A DNA stretch of 7,394 bases, from positions 1 through 7,394 of the forward strand of contig CAKUYO010000069.1 of assembly GCA_934716995.1 (NCBI GenBank). Reading direction: 5' to 3'. The translations under genes and the position numbers were made by a program. Source of the stretch: an uncultured Bacteroidales bacterium (GTDB lineage Bacteria; Bacteroidota; Bacteroidia; Bacteroidales; Paludibacteraceae). This document shows positions 1-5,666 of this stretch, in pieces; position 1 is the stretch's first letter, and the number at the start of each line of letters is the position of its first letter. Below the pieces are notes generated by a model that saw only the letters and a program-made list of their open reading frames with translations, did no database searches and was not told where the DNA came from.

Positions 1-6
1 ATATAG

Positions 7-14
7 TAATTTTG
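7..14 (+). promoter_or_regulatory. Bacteroidota -7 promoter box, probably for perR
   Basis: The sequence TAATTTTG matches the Bacteroidota sigma-ABfr -7 consensus TAnnTTTG exactly and is followed by CA, as is common in this phylum. The matching -33 element would lie before the window, so only half of the promoter can be seen. Transcription would start near position 20 and leave a leader of about 90 nt before the repressor gene. The match is seen in the sequence; its use as a promoter is inferred. Confidence 0.55.
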
Positions 15-110
15 CACCAGTTTTAGAATAAGTCGAATTTAAGTAGTCTGTTTGGAATATTGAATACGAAAATTAAGCCATAAAGACTAACTAAAAATAA
101 CCAATAGGAG

Positions 111-521
111 ATGAATGCACGTGAATTGTTAAAAATGTATGGAATGCAAGTTACCACGCCGCGTATCTTGGTGATTGAGGACTTGCTGAACAATCGGTTC
201 CATGCTACGGCGGACGAGATTTTTCATCGTGTCAACAAACGGGATGAGTCGGTATCGCGTGCCACTGTATATAATGTGCTGAATGCGCTCGTGGAGAATA
301 AGGCGGTACGTGCTCTGACCATTGACGACAGGCAGACGCATTACGACATTGACCTTTCGCCGCATGCTCATTTCCGCTGCACCCGTTGCGGGCGTATCAT
401 CGATATGGCGATGCCGTCTATCGGTGAGGTGCATTTGCCCGAGGGATGTACGTTGGACAACGAGGAATTGTACTATATGGGGCTCTGCCCCGATTGTGCA
501 AAAAGCAACGCACAAAGATAA
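111..521 (+). CDS. perR: PerR-type Fur-family peroxide-sensing repressor
   Basis: This is a Fur-superfamily metal-dependent DNA-binding repressor of 136 aa, a normal length for the family. An N-terminal winged helix (about residues 1-78, with the recognition region SRATVYNVLNAL near 49-60) precedes a C-terminal dimerisation and metal domain. The five regulatory-metal ligands of Bacillus subtilis PerR all have counterparts: H31, D79, H85, H87 and D98. An Asp rather than Glu at the last site is typical of PerR rather than Fur. The structural zinc site is complete: C90/C93 and C126/C129. In PerR proteins, iron-catalysed oxidation of His ligands by peroxide releases the repressor from DNA. The rubrerythrin gene directly downstream fits this role. 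AGGAG abuts the ATG with no spacer, so it is probably not a working Shine-Dalgarno. The start is chosen because it gives a full first helix; M9 is the next option. A general Fur or another Fur-family sensor is less likely. Confidence 0.87.
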   Translation: MNARELLKMYGMQVTTPRILVIEDLLNNRFHATADEIFHRVNKRDESVSRATVYNVLNALVENKAVRALTIDDRQTHYDIDLSPHAHFRCTRCGRIIDMAMPSIGEVHLPEGCTLDNEELYYMGLCPDCAKSNAQR

Positions 522-579
522 TGTGTAGTTATCAAAACATCATTCAATAAACAAACATTTTCAAAAAACAAAAAACACT

Positions 580-1128
580 ATGAAGAAGAAATTTATCTGC
601 CCGATCTGCGGATTCGTATTTGAGGGCGAACAGGCACCTGAGCGCTGCCCGCAATGCAAACAAGTGGTTACTTGGAAAGAAGTGGACGAGAACGCAGGCA
701 TTGCTTTCGCTTGCGAACATGTTATCGGTGTGGCAAAAGATACCGACGATCAGATGAAAGCCGACCTCAATGCGCACTTTATGGGTGAGGCTACCGAGGT
801 GGGTATGTATCTGGCTATGTCGCGTCAGGCTGACCGTGAAGGCTATCCCGAGATTGCAGAGGCGTTCAAACGCTATGCTTTCGAGGAGGCTGAACACTGC
901 GCCAAGTTTGCCGAACTCCTCGGTGAGGTTGTTTGGGATACCAAGACCAATGTCGAGAAACGTATGATGGCAGAGGCTGGTGCTTGCGAAGACAAACTGC
1001 GTATTGCCAAGCGTGCCAAAGAACTTGGTTTGGACGCTATCCATGATACCGTTCACGAAATGGCTAAAGACGAGGCTCGCCACGGCAAAGGCTTTGAGGG
1101 ACTCTACAACCGCTATTTCAAGAAATAA
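580..1128 (+). CDS. rbr: Reverse rubrerythrin (NADH peroxidase type)
   Basis: This is a cytosolic non-haem diiron peroxidase that reduces hydrogen peroxide to water in anaerobes, using electrons passed from NAD(P)H through a rubredoxin centre. At 182 aa it has the usual size of the reverse type, where the rubredoxin domain comes first. The FeS4 site is C7-x2-C10 and C23-x2-C26 (residues about 4-35). A four-helix ferritin-like domain follows (about 60-182) with likely diiron ligands E70, E103 and H106 (ExxH), E137, and E165 and H168 (ExxH). Domain order separates it from classical rubrerythrin, which has the rubredoxin at the C-terminus. It starts 58 bp after the perR stop with no visible TAnnTTTG box between them, so the two are probably cotranscribed and PerR-controlled. 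The ATG follows an A-rich leader without Shine-Dalgarno, usual for this phylum. The domain assignment is firm; the ligand list is by motif alone. Confidence 0.92.
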   Translation: MKKKFICPICGFVFEGEQAPERCPQCKQVVTWKEVDENAGIAFACEHVIGVAKDTDDQMKADLNAHFMGEATEVGMYLAMSRQADREGYPEIAEAFKRYAFEEAEHCAKFAELLGEVVWDTKTNVEKRMMAEAGACEDKLRIAKRAKELGLDAIHDTVHEMAKDEARHGKGFEGLYNRYFKK

Positions 1129-1153
1129 CTTGCTGTTAAACCCAACCTGCAAT

Positions 1154-1183
1154 ACAGGCTGTTTCCTCTCGGGAGCAGCCTGT
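1154..1183 (+). terminator. Stem-loop terminator after the rubrerythrin gene
   Basis: A perfect 8-bp stem, ACAGGCTG (1154-1161) with CAGCCTGT (1176-1183), encloses a 14-nt loop that could form a short inner CTC/GAG pair. It lies 25 bp after the rubrerythrin stop and is followed by the T-rich but interrupted stretch TGTTTGTG. This GC-rich hairpin with a weak U-tract is common after Bacteroidota genes. An outer CAATAC/GTATTG pairing (1150-1155 with 1191-1196) may extend it but competes with the first bases of the inner stem. Confidence 0.7.
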
Positions 1184-1213
1184 TGTTTGTGTATTGTCTT
1201 TATGCTATCAGGA

Positions 1214-1267
1214 ATAGGTGATTGATAGGTGATTGATAGGTGATTGATAGGTGATTGATAGGTGATT
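1214..1267. repeat. 11-bp tandem repeat, about 4.9 copies
   Basis: The unit ATAGGTGATTG is repeated without a mismatch at 1214, 1225, 1236 and 1247. A fifth copy at 1258-1267 lacks only its last base. The array lies after the rubrerythrin terminator and about 195 bp before the uxaC promoter, outside any gene. An 11-bp period is close to one helical turn, so each copy presents the same DNA face. It may be a slippage-prone simple repeat; no function is shown. Short GGTGATTG matches also occur near 1408, outside the array. Confidence 0.95.
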
Positions 1268-1430
1268 CCGCATAGGATAGTATTTCGCTGGGATAAGGTG
1301 TTCAAAGCATTGCTTTGTGCTTAAGCACGCACCACTATAAGCCGCTCTCATTGTAGCAATCTGGCATTGATAGGATATGCCAAAATCGTACAAAACAAGG
1401 TTGAAAGGGTGATTGTGTAATAATTGTGTC
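1268..1430. other. Gene-free intergenic stretch with short palindromes
   Basis: No supported gene lies in 1129-1554. Apart from the terminator, tandem repeat and promoter listed separately, this part holds three symmetric sequences. A 13-bp palindrome AAAGCATTGCTTT lies at 1304-1316 and is directly followed by the perfect 12-bp palindrome GTGCTTAAGCAC at 1317-1328. A TGGCAT/ATGCCA inverted repeat with a 9-nt spacer lies at 1362-1382. All lie upstream of the uxaC promoter and could be protein-binding sites, but their function is unknown. Confidence 0.5.
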
Positions 1431-1432
1431 AA

Positions 1433-1470
1433 TTTTTGCACACTTTCTTCGTTTTTCCGTTGTACCTTTG
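1433..1470 (+). promoter_or_regulatory. Bacteroidota promoter for the uxaC operon
   Basis: TACCTTTG at 1463-1470 matches the -7 consensus TAnnTTTG exactly. The only TTTG-type upstream element is TTTTTG at 1433-1438. Its spacing of 24 bp to the -7 box is longer than the roughly 19-21 bp usually quoted, so the -33 part is weak. Transcription would start near 1476 and leave a leader of about 80 nt before uxaC. A second near-match, TACACTTTG at 1492-1500, has one extra base and is a poorer candidate. Confidence 0.68.
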
Positions 1471-1504
1471 CAGTCGTAAAATTCTGCAAACTACACTTTG
1501 CAAA
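1467..1504. promoter_or_regulatory. Candidate operator overlapping the uxaC promoter
   Basis: TTTGCAG (1467-1473) and CTGCAAA (1484-1490) form a perfect 7-bp inverted repeat separated by 10 bp. A further palindrome, TTTGCAAA, follows at 1497-1504. The first arm lies inside the -7 box and the second is just past the expected transcription start, where a repressor would block transcription. Part of the TTTGCA sequence is shared with ordinary Bacteroidota -7 regions, so the left arm may be symmetric by chance. No regulator gene is present in the window to pair with it. Confidence 0.4.
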
Positions 1505-1514
1505 TTTAGTAACG

Positions 1515-1542
1515 TATAACCAAGATATAACTAACCTATAAC
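1515..1542 (+). repeat. Three TATAAC boxes at exact 11-bp spacing in the uxaC leader
   Basis: TATAAC occurs at 1515-1520, 1526-1531 and 1537-1542, each start exactly 11 bp after the last, and each is followed by an A-rich stretch. The array lies in the presumed 5' leader, 12 bp before the uxaC ATG. It may be a regulatory direct repeat, an unstructured A-rich translation enhancer, or a decayed tandem repeat. Confidence 0.6.
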
Positions 1543-1554
1543 AAAACGCAACAA

Positions 1555-2970
1555 ATGAAAACCTTTATGGACAAGGATTTCCTTCTGCTGACCGAGACTG
1601 CACAGGAACTCTATCACGAACATGCGGCAAAAATGCCGATCATTGATTATCACTGCCATCTCATTCCGCAGATGGTTGCCGAGAATAAACGCTTCGAATC
1701 GATTGCACAGATTTGGCTTATGGGCGACCACTACAAGTGGCGTGCCATGCGTTCCAACGGCATCGACGAGCGTTATTGTACAGGCAAAGACACGACCGAC
1801 TGGGAGAAATTCGAGAAATGGGCGGAGACCGTGCCCTATACTTTCCGCAACCCGCTCTACCACTGGACGCACCTCGAACTGAAGACGGCTTTCGGTATCA
1901 ATAAGCGTCTCAACCCCGAGACGGCACGCGAGATCTACGACGAGTGCAACCGCCAGATTGCAACCGACCCGAAATTCTGCCCGCGCGGTATGATGGAGCA
2001 TTACCATGTGGAGATTGTCTGCACTACCGACGATCCTGCCGATAGTCTCGAATGGCACAAAGTAGTGGCTGCCGATCCGACTTGCAAAACCCGTATGCTC
2101 CCCGCATGGCGTCCCGATGCAGCGATGAACATCGATGCCGCTACATGGAAAGGCTATATCGAAAAACTCTCGCAAGTGAGCGGAGTGGAGATACATACGT
2201 TTGCCGACCTAACCGATGCCCTCCAAAAACGCCACGATTTCTTTGCAACGATGGGTTGCCGCCTGTCCGACCACGGTATCGAGGAGTTCTACGACGAACC
2301 CTACACCGAGGCGGAGATCAATGTCATTATGGATAAGGCACTCGCCGGCAAGGCTCTGGCTACCAATGAAATCCGTCAGTACAAGCACGCTTTTCTGCAC
2401 ATGCAGGCGGAGATGGACTACGATGCCGGCTGGACACAGCAGTACCACTATGGGGCAATCCGCAACAACAACACCAAGATGTTCAATCTGCTCGGTGCGG
2501 ACACTGGTTTTGACTCTATCGGCGAGTTCACGACTGCCAAAGCCATGGCACATTTCTTGGACGAAATGAATATGGAAGGCAAGTTGGCTAAGACTATCCT
2601 TTATAACCTTAATCCGTGTGCCAACGAGGTGATTGCTACGATGTTGGGCAATTTCCAGGACGGTTCTGTGGCAGGCAAGATACAGTTCGGTTCGGGCTGG
2701 TGGTTCCTTGATCAGAAAGACGGTATGGAGAAACAGATGATGGCACTCTCGAATCTCGGTTTGCTGAGCCGCTTTGTGGGGATGCTCACCGACAGCCGCT
2801 CGTTCCTCTCCTATCCGCGCCACGAGTATTTCCGCCGTACGCTGTGCAACATCCTCGGCAACGACATCGAGAATGGTCTTGTTCCCTACACGGGCTACGA
2901 GAAAGACCGTGTACAACAGATGGTGGAAGACATCTGCTACAACAACGCAAAACAGTATTTTAATTTCTAA
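1555..2970 (+). CDS. uxaC: Uronate (glucuronate) isomerase UxaC
   Basis: UxaC converts D-glucuronate to D-fructuronate and D-galacturonate to D-tagaturonate in the cytosol, the first step of hexuronate breakdown. The 471-aa length is normal for this amidohydrolase-fold family. Visible family features are the metal-binding HxH in DYHCHL (H33, H35), CTTDDP (156-161), GWWF (381-384) and the C-terminal DSRSFLSYPRHEY block (413-425), where D413 is the probable last-strand catalytic Asp. The N-terminal AAKMPIIDYHCH stretch reads like Bacteroides homologues. M1 is chosen over M5 because the MKTFMDKDFLL start also resembles those homologues; neither has a Shine-Dalgarno. It is first in a run of closely spaced same-strand genes and is preceded by its own promoter. 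No sign of damage is seen. Function by family is very secure; which uronate is preferred cannot be told. Confidence 0.96.
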   Translation: MKTFMDKDFLLLTETAQELYHEHAAKMPIIDYHCHLIPQMVAENKRFESIAQIWLMGDHYKWRAMRSNGIDERYCTGKDTTDWEKFEKWAETVPYTFRNPLYHWTHLELKTAFGINKRLNPETAREIYDECNRQIATDPKFCPRGMMEHYHVEIVCTTDDPADSLEWHKVVAADPTCKTRMLPAWRPDAAMNIDAATWKGYIEKLSQVSGVEIHTFADLTDALQKRHDFFATMGCRLSDHGIEEFYDEPYTEAEINVIMDKALAGKALATNEIRQYKHAFLHMQAEMDYDAGWTQQYHYGAIRNNNTKMFNLLGADTGFDSIGEFTTAKAMAHFLDEMNMEGKLAKTILYNLNPCANEVIATMLGNFQDGSVAGKIQFGSGWWFLDQKDGMEKQMMALSNLGLLSRFVGMLTDSRSFLSYPRHEYFRRTLCNILGNDIENGLVPYTGYEKDRVQQMVEDICYNNAKQYFNF

Positions 2971-2976
2971 TATAAG

Positions 2977-3011
2977 GGGAAAAGGCAATGCCTTGCGTGT
3001 TGCCCTTTCCC
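2977..3011 (+). terminator. Intercistronic stem-loop after uxaC (terminator or processing hairpin)
   Basis: The arms GGGAAAAGGCAA (2977-2988) and TTGCCCTTTCCC (3000-3011) pair over 12 bp with one mismatch around an 11-nt loop. The hairpin fills most of the 54-bp gap and ends 13 bp before the next ATG. No run of T follows (GCTTGCTTTTGCA), so it may be a weak or partial terminator, an RNA-stability element, or a translation-limiting structure rather than a full stop. Confidence 0.5.
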
Positions 3012-3024
3012 GCTTGCTTTTGCA

Positions 3025-3810
3025 ATGAAAGTGCGGTTATTGATAGTTTGGTTGGTTGTCGTGTCTGCCACTATGCGGGCAGAGAATGTGCCTGCAGTGA
3101 AGATTGACACGGTGGCAGACGGCTACGTAGTAACCAAATGGGAACAGGACGGACGTTTCACGGTGGCACACTTTGAGACATTCGATGCTTCGCGTTTTCA
3201 AAAGAACAAACCGCACGGAGCCTTTGCACGTTATTATGCCGACAGTACTTTGTATAGTCGTGCGACATACGACCATGGCAAGAAAAACGGGCTGTATCAA
3301 GAGTATTACCCAAGCGGGCAACTGCGTGTGGAGGTAACGTATAGTCAGGGAAAAATAGATGGTGAACTGCTGAATTACCACCCCGACGGACAACTGAAAC
3401 GCCGAGAGCAGTACAAAATGAACGAAAGCCAAGGCGGACAGTGCTTCGACGAGACTGGGGCGGAAATCGCATTTACACCATGGCGGACGGAACCGCAGTT
3501 TGTAGGTGGGAGCGAAGCCCTGCGCTTGTATTTGGTTTCGCAAATGCACGTACCTGCGACATTAAAACACAAGTGTGGTACGAAAATCAAATTTCAGGTG
3601 CAGCGGACAGGGAATATCGCCAACGCGAAAGTAATGGAGTCCAGCGGGTATGAGGAATTGGACAAACAAGCCTTGCAGATTGTGGCAGGTATGCCTGATT
3701 GGATACCTGGAACGATAGACGGAAAACCTGTCCAAATGAATACCTTTGTCGCACTTTCGTGGACACCGCAACATGAGGGGGCGGTAGTCCGTAAAAGCAA
3801 GAAAAAATAA
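3025..3810 (+). CDS. Secreted MORN-repeat protein with TonB C-terminal domain
   Basis: The exact function of this 261-aa protein is unknown. It begins with a typical signal peptide (MKVRLLIVWLVVVSA, likely cut after A19). There is no Cys for lipidation, so it is probably soluble in the periplasm. Three MORN_2-type repeats of about 22-24 residues (62-84, 86-108, 110-131) follow, with the recurring pattern G-x-Y-x-x-Y-x-x-G-Q-L. The C-terminal part (157-246) is a TonB C-terminal domain starting PQFVGG, with FQVQRTGNIANAKVMESSG, a conserved LDKQAL helix and a final VALSW strand; the tail is basic. True TonB has an N-terminal membrane anchor and a Pro-rich linker. Neither is present, so it is unlikely to energise outer-membrane transport by itself. 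It lies 54 bp after uxaC and 32 bp before kdgK, which suggests cotranscription. A link with carbohydrate-responsive outer-membrane functions is a guess. Domain calls are strong; role is open. Confidence 0.85.
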   Translation: MKVRLLIVWLVVVSATMRAENVPAVKIDTVADGYVVTKWEQDGRFTVAHFETFDASRFQKNKPHGAFARYYADSTLYSRATYDHGKKNGLYQEYYPSGQLRVEVTYSQGKIDGELLNYHPDGQLKRREQYKMNESQGGQCFDETGAEIAFTPWRTEPQFVGGSEALRLYLVSQMHVPATLKHKCGTKIKFQVQRTGNIANAKVMESSGYEELDKQALQIVAGMPDWIPGTIDGKPVQMNTFVALSWTPQHEGAVVRKSKKK

Positions 3811-3842
3811 AGCAATTACAACAAAAACAATAACTACTAAAC

Positions 3843-4865
3843 ATGGCAAAAATTGTTACTTTGGGCGAGATAATGCTTCGCCTGTCGCCGAATGGCAACG
3901 ATCGTTTTATTCAGACAGACTCTTTCCGTATCATCCCCGGTGGCGGTGAGGCGAATGTGGCTGTCTCGTGCGCTAATTTCGGACACGAAGCCTATTTCGT
4001 AAGCAAACTGCCGAAACATGAGATTGGTCAGATTGCAGTCAATGCCCTGCGTCGTTATGGGGTAAACACCGAGTTTGTCGCACGAGGCGGCGACCGTGTA
4101 GGTCTGTATTATGCCGAGACCGGCGCTTCGATGCGCCCGTCGAAAGTCATCTACGACCGTGCTCATTCGTCTATAGCCGAGGCAGATCCGTCGGATTTCG
4201 ACTTCGATGCAATTATGGAGGGCGCACAGTGGTTCCACTGGAGCGGTATCACGCCCGCTATCTCCGATAAGGCTGCCGAACTGACCCGTTTGGCTTGTGA
4301 GGCGGCCAAGCGCCACGGCGTTACGGTGTCAGTGGACTTGAACTTCCGCAAGAAACTGTGGACGAGCGAGAAAGCCATCTCTGTTATGCGTCCGCTGATG
4401 AAATATGTGGACGTATGCATCGGTAACGAGGAGGATGCGCAACTCTGCCTCGGTTTCAAGCCCGATGCAGACGTAGAGGGCGGTCAGACCAACGCTGAGG
4501 GCTACGAAGGAATTTTCCGCCAGATGCAGCAGGAGTTCGGCTTCAAGTATGTGGTTTCCACGCTCCGTGAGAGTTATTCGGCTACGTTCAACGGTTGGAA
4601 AGCCCTTATCTATGATGGCAAGGAGTTCTACCAGTCGAAACGTTATGAGATCAACCCGATCATCGACCGTGTAGGCGGTGGCGACTCGTTCTCGGGCGGC
4701 TTGATTCATGGTCTGCTCACCAAGAAGACGCAGGGCGAAGCATTGGAGTTTGCCGTGGCTGCCAGCGCATTGAAACACACTGTCAACGGCGATTTCAACC
4801 TCGTTTCGGTAGAGGAAGTGGAAGCCCTCGCAGGCGGTAACGCAAACGGACGAGTACAAAGATAA
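3843..4865 (+). CDS. kdgK: 2-dehydro-3-deoxygluconokinase (KDG kinase)
   Basis: KdgK phosphorylates 2-keto-3-deoxygluconate with ATP to give KDPG, the step that joins hexuronate breakdown to the Entner-Doudoroff cleavage. The 340-aa protein is a PfkB/ribokinase-family sugar kinase. It has GEIMLRLSP at the N-terminus, the substrate-side glycine motif GGGEANVAVS (33-42), VDLNFRKKLW before the IGNEEDA motif, and the anion-hole and catalytic motif GGGDSF (278-283) with D281 as the probable base. The family motif is usually GAGD, so GGGD is a mild variant. PfkB kinases vary in substrate, and this call rests on its place 11 bp before a KDPG aldolase gene and downstream of uxaC. The leader is A-rich without Shine-Dalgarno. 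No promoter is visible in the 32-bp gap before it, which supports operonic expression. Confidence 0.92.
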   Translation: MAKIVTLGEIMLRLSPNGNDRFIQTDSFRIIPGGGEANVAVSCANFGHEAYFVSKLPKHEIGQIAVNALRRYGVNTEFVARGGDRVGLYYAETGASMRPSKVIYDRAHSSIAEADPSDFDFDAIMEGAQWFHWSGITPAISDKAAELTRLACEAAKRHGVTVSVDLNFRKKLWTSEKAISVMRPLMKYVDVCIGNEEDAQLCLGFKPDADVEGGQTNAEGYEGIFRQMQQEFGFKYVVSTLRESYSATFNGWKALIYDGKEFYQSKRYEINPIIDRVGGGDSFSGGLIHGLLTKKTQGEALEFAVAASALKHTVNGDFNLVSVEEVEALAGGNANGRVQR

Positions 4866-4876
4866 TTAATTGGTAT

Positions 4877-5542
4877 ATGGCAAAATTTGATAAGTTGGCT
4901 GTGATGGCCAAGATTGGCGAGACGGGTATGGTACCTGTCTTCTACAACAAAGACCTCGACTTGTGCAAGAATGTGGTAAAGGCTTGCTACGAGGGCGGGG
5001 TACGTGCGTTTGAGTTTACCAACCGTGGCGATTTCGCACACGAGATCTTTGGCGAACTCGTTAAATGGGCTGCCTTGGAGTGCCCCGAGTTGGCACTCGG
5101 TGTCGGTTCGGTGGTGGATGCTCCTACGGCGGCACTTTATATCCAACTCGGTGCTTGTTTCGTGGTAGGACCATTGTTCAACCCCGATATTGCTCCTGTC
5201 TGCAACCGCCGTCTTGTTCCTTACTGCCCCGGTTGCGGTACAGTTACGGAGATCGGCAAGGCACAGGAACTCGGTTGCGACCTGACCAAACTTTTCCCGG
5301 GCGATGTCTATGGACCGAATATGGTAAAGGGACTGAAAGCACCGATGCCATGGTCGAAGATTATGGTTACCGGCGGTGTAGCTCCCGAGAAAGAGAACCT
5401 TGAGAAATGGTTCAAAGCAGGCGTATATTGCGTAGGTATGGGTTCCAAACTGTTCCCAAAAGAGGTCATCGCCGCAGGCGACTGGGCATATATCACCGGC
5501 AAATGCAAAGAATGTCTTGATGTAATCAAGGCTGTACGATAA
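4877..5542 (+). CDS. eda: KDPG aldolase (2-dehydro-3-deoxyphosphogluconate aldolase)
   Basis: Eda splits 2-keto-3-deoxy-6-phosphogluconate into pyruvate and glyceraldehyde-3-phosphate, ending the hexuronate route. The protein has 221 aa, a normal length for this class I TIM-barrel aldolase. Recognisable parts are GVRAFEFTNRG (41-51) with E46 as the likely general base, GVGSVVDAPTA (75-85), and TKLFPGD (137-143) with K138 as the probable Schiff-base lysine. MVTGGV (163-168) and VGMGS (186-190) form the phosphate-binding end. It follows kdgK by 11 bp, so coexpression is very likely. It is rich in Cys for its size (11 in 221), including CPGC (117-120) and CKEC (210-213); this may simply be lineage style. 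Some members also cleave 4-hydroxy-2-oxoglutarate, which cannot be judged here. Confidence 0.95.
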   Translation: MAKFDKLAVMAKIGETGMVPVFYNKDLDLCKNVVKACYEGGVRAFEFTNRGDFAHEIFGELVKWAALECPELALGVGSVVDAPTAALYIQLGACFVVGPLFNPDIAPVCNRRLVPYCPGCGTVTEIGKAQELGCDLTKLFPGDVYGPNMVKGLKAPMPWSKIMVTGGVAPEKENLEKWFKAGVYCVGMGSKLFPKEVIAAGDWAYITGKCKECLDVIKAVR

Positions 5543-5552
5543 TCGGATAAGC

Positions 5553-5652
5553 GACCGCTTCGCTGAAAGAAAAATGACCGCTACGCTAAAGGACGAAAGA
5601 CTAATAATGTCTTTTGTCTTTTAGTGAGCGTAGCGAACGGTCTTTTGTCCTT
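5553..5652. repeat. Degenerate direct and inverted repeat forming a large hairpin before exuT
   Basis: Two direct copies of an 18-bp sequence (5553-5570 and 5576-5593, starting GACCGCT, 15 of 18 identical) lead into a long imperfect inverted repeat. Arm 5576-5601 pairs with 5609-5642 around the 7-nt loop TAATAAT, with bulges of about 4 and 3 nt in the second arm. GTCTTTTGTC occurs at 5609-5618 and again at 5640-5649, so 5589-5601 could pair with either copy. This fills most of the 124-bp gap between eda and the transporter gene. It resembles a REP-like or MITE-like intergenic repeat of Bacteroidales. It could also damp or separate transcription between eda and exuT. The pairing is seen; the function is inferred. 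Confidence 0.7.
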
Positions 5653-5666
5653 AATCCTAACAACAC

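Noticed and set aside
23..43. Possible PerR box TTAGAAT...AATTTAA in the perR leader
   Set aside because: The two arms agree at only about 5 of 7 positions and the region is AT-rich, so chance symmetry is likely.
1208..1267. Possible CRISPR array
   Set aside because: The repeat unit is 11 bp with no spacers between copies, so it is a plain tandem repeat.
544..1305. Long reverse-strand reading frame of 253 codons opposite the rubrerythrin gene
   Set aside because: It lies antisense to a gene with clear rubredoxin and diiron motifs, and its N-terminal part is translated tandem repeat. No family motif is visible.
1268..1430. Possible tRNA or riboswitch in the gap before uxaC
   Set aside because: No cloverleaf, conserved tRNA T-arm sequence or known riboswitch core could be recognised; only short palindromes are present.
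1208..1489. Reverse-strand reading frame of 93 codons across the 11-bp repeat and the uxaC promoter
   Set aside because: Its C-terminal end is repeat translation (NHLSITYQSP), no known domain is seen, and it covers the promoter region of the opposite strand.
2209..2988. Reverse-strand reading frame of 259 codons opposite uxaC
   Set aside because: It is antisense to conserved isomerase sequence and shows no recognisable domain.
5553..5652. Possible insertion sequence between eda and exuT
   Set aside because: There is no transposase gene and no clear target duplication; at about 100 bp it can only be a small non-coding repeat.
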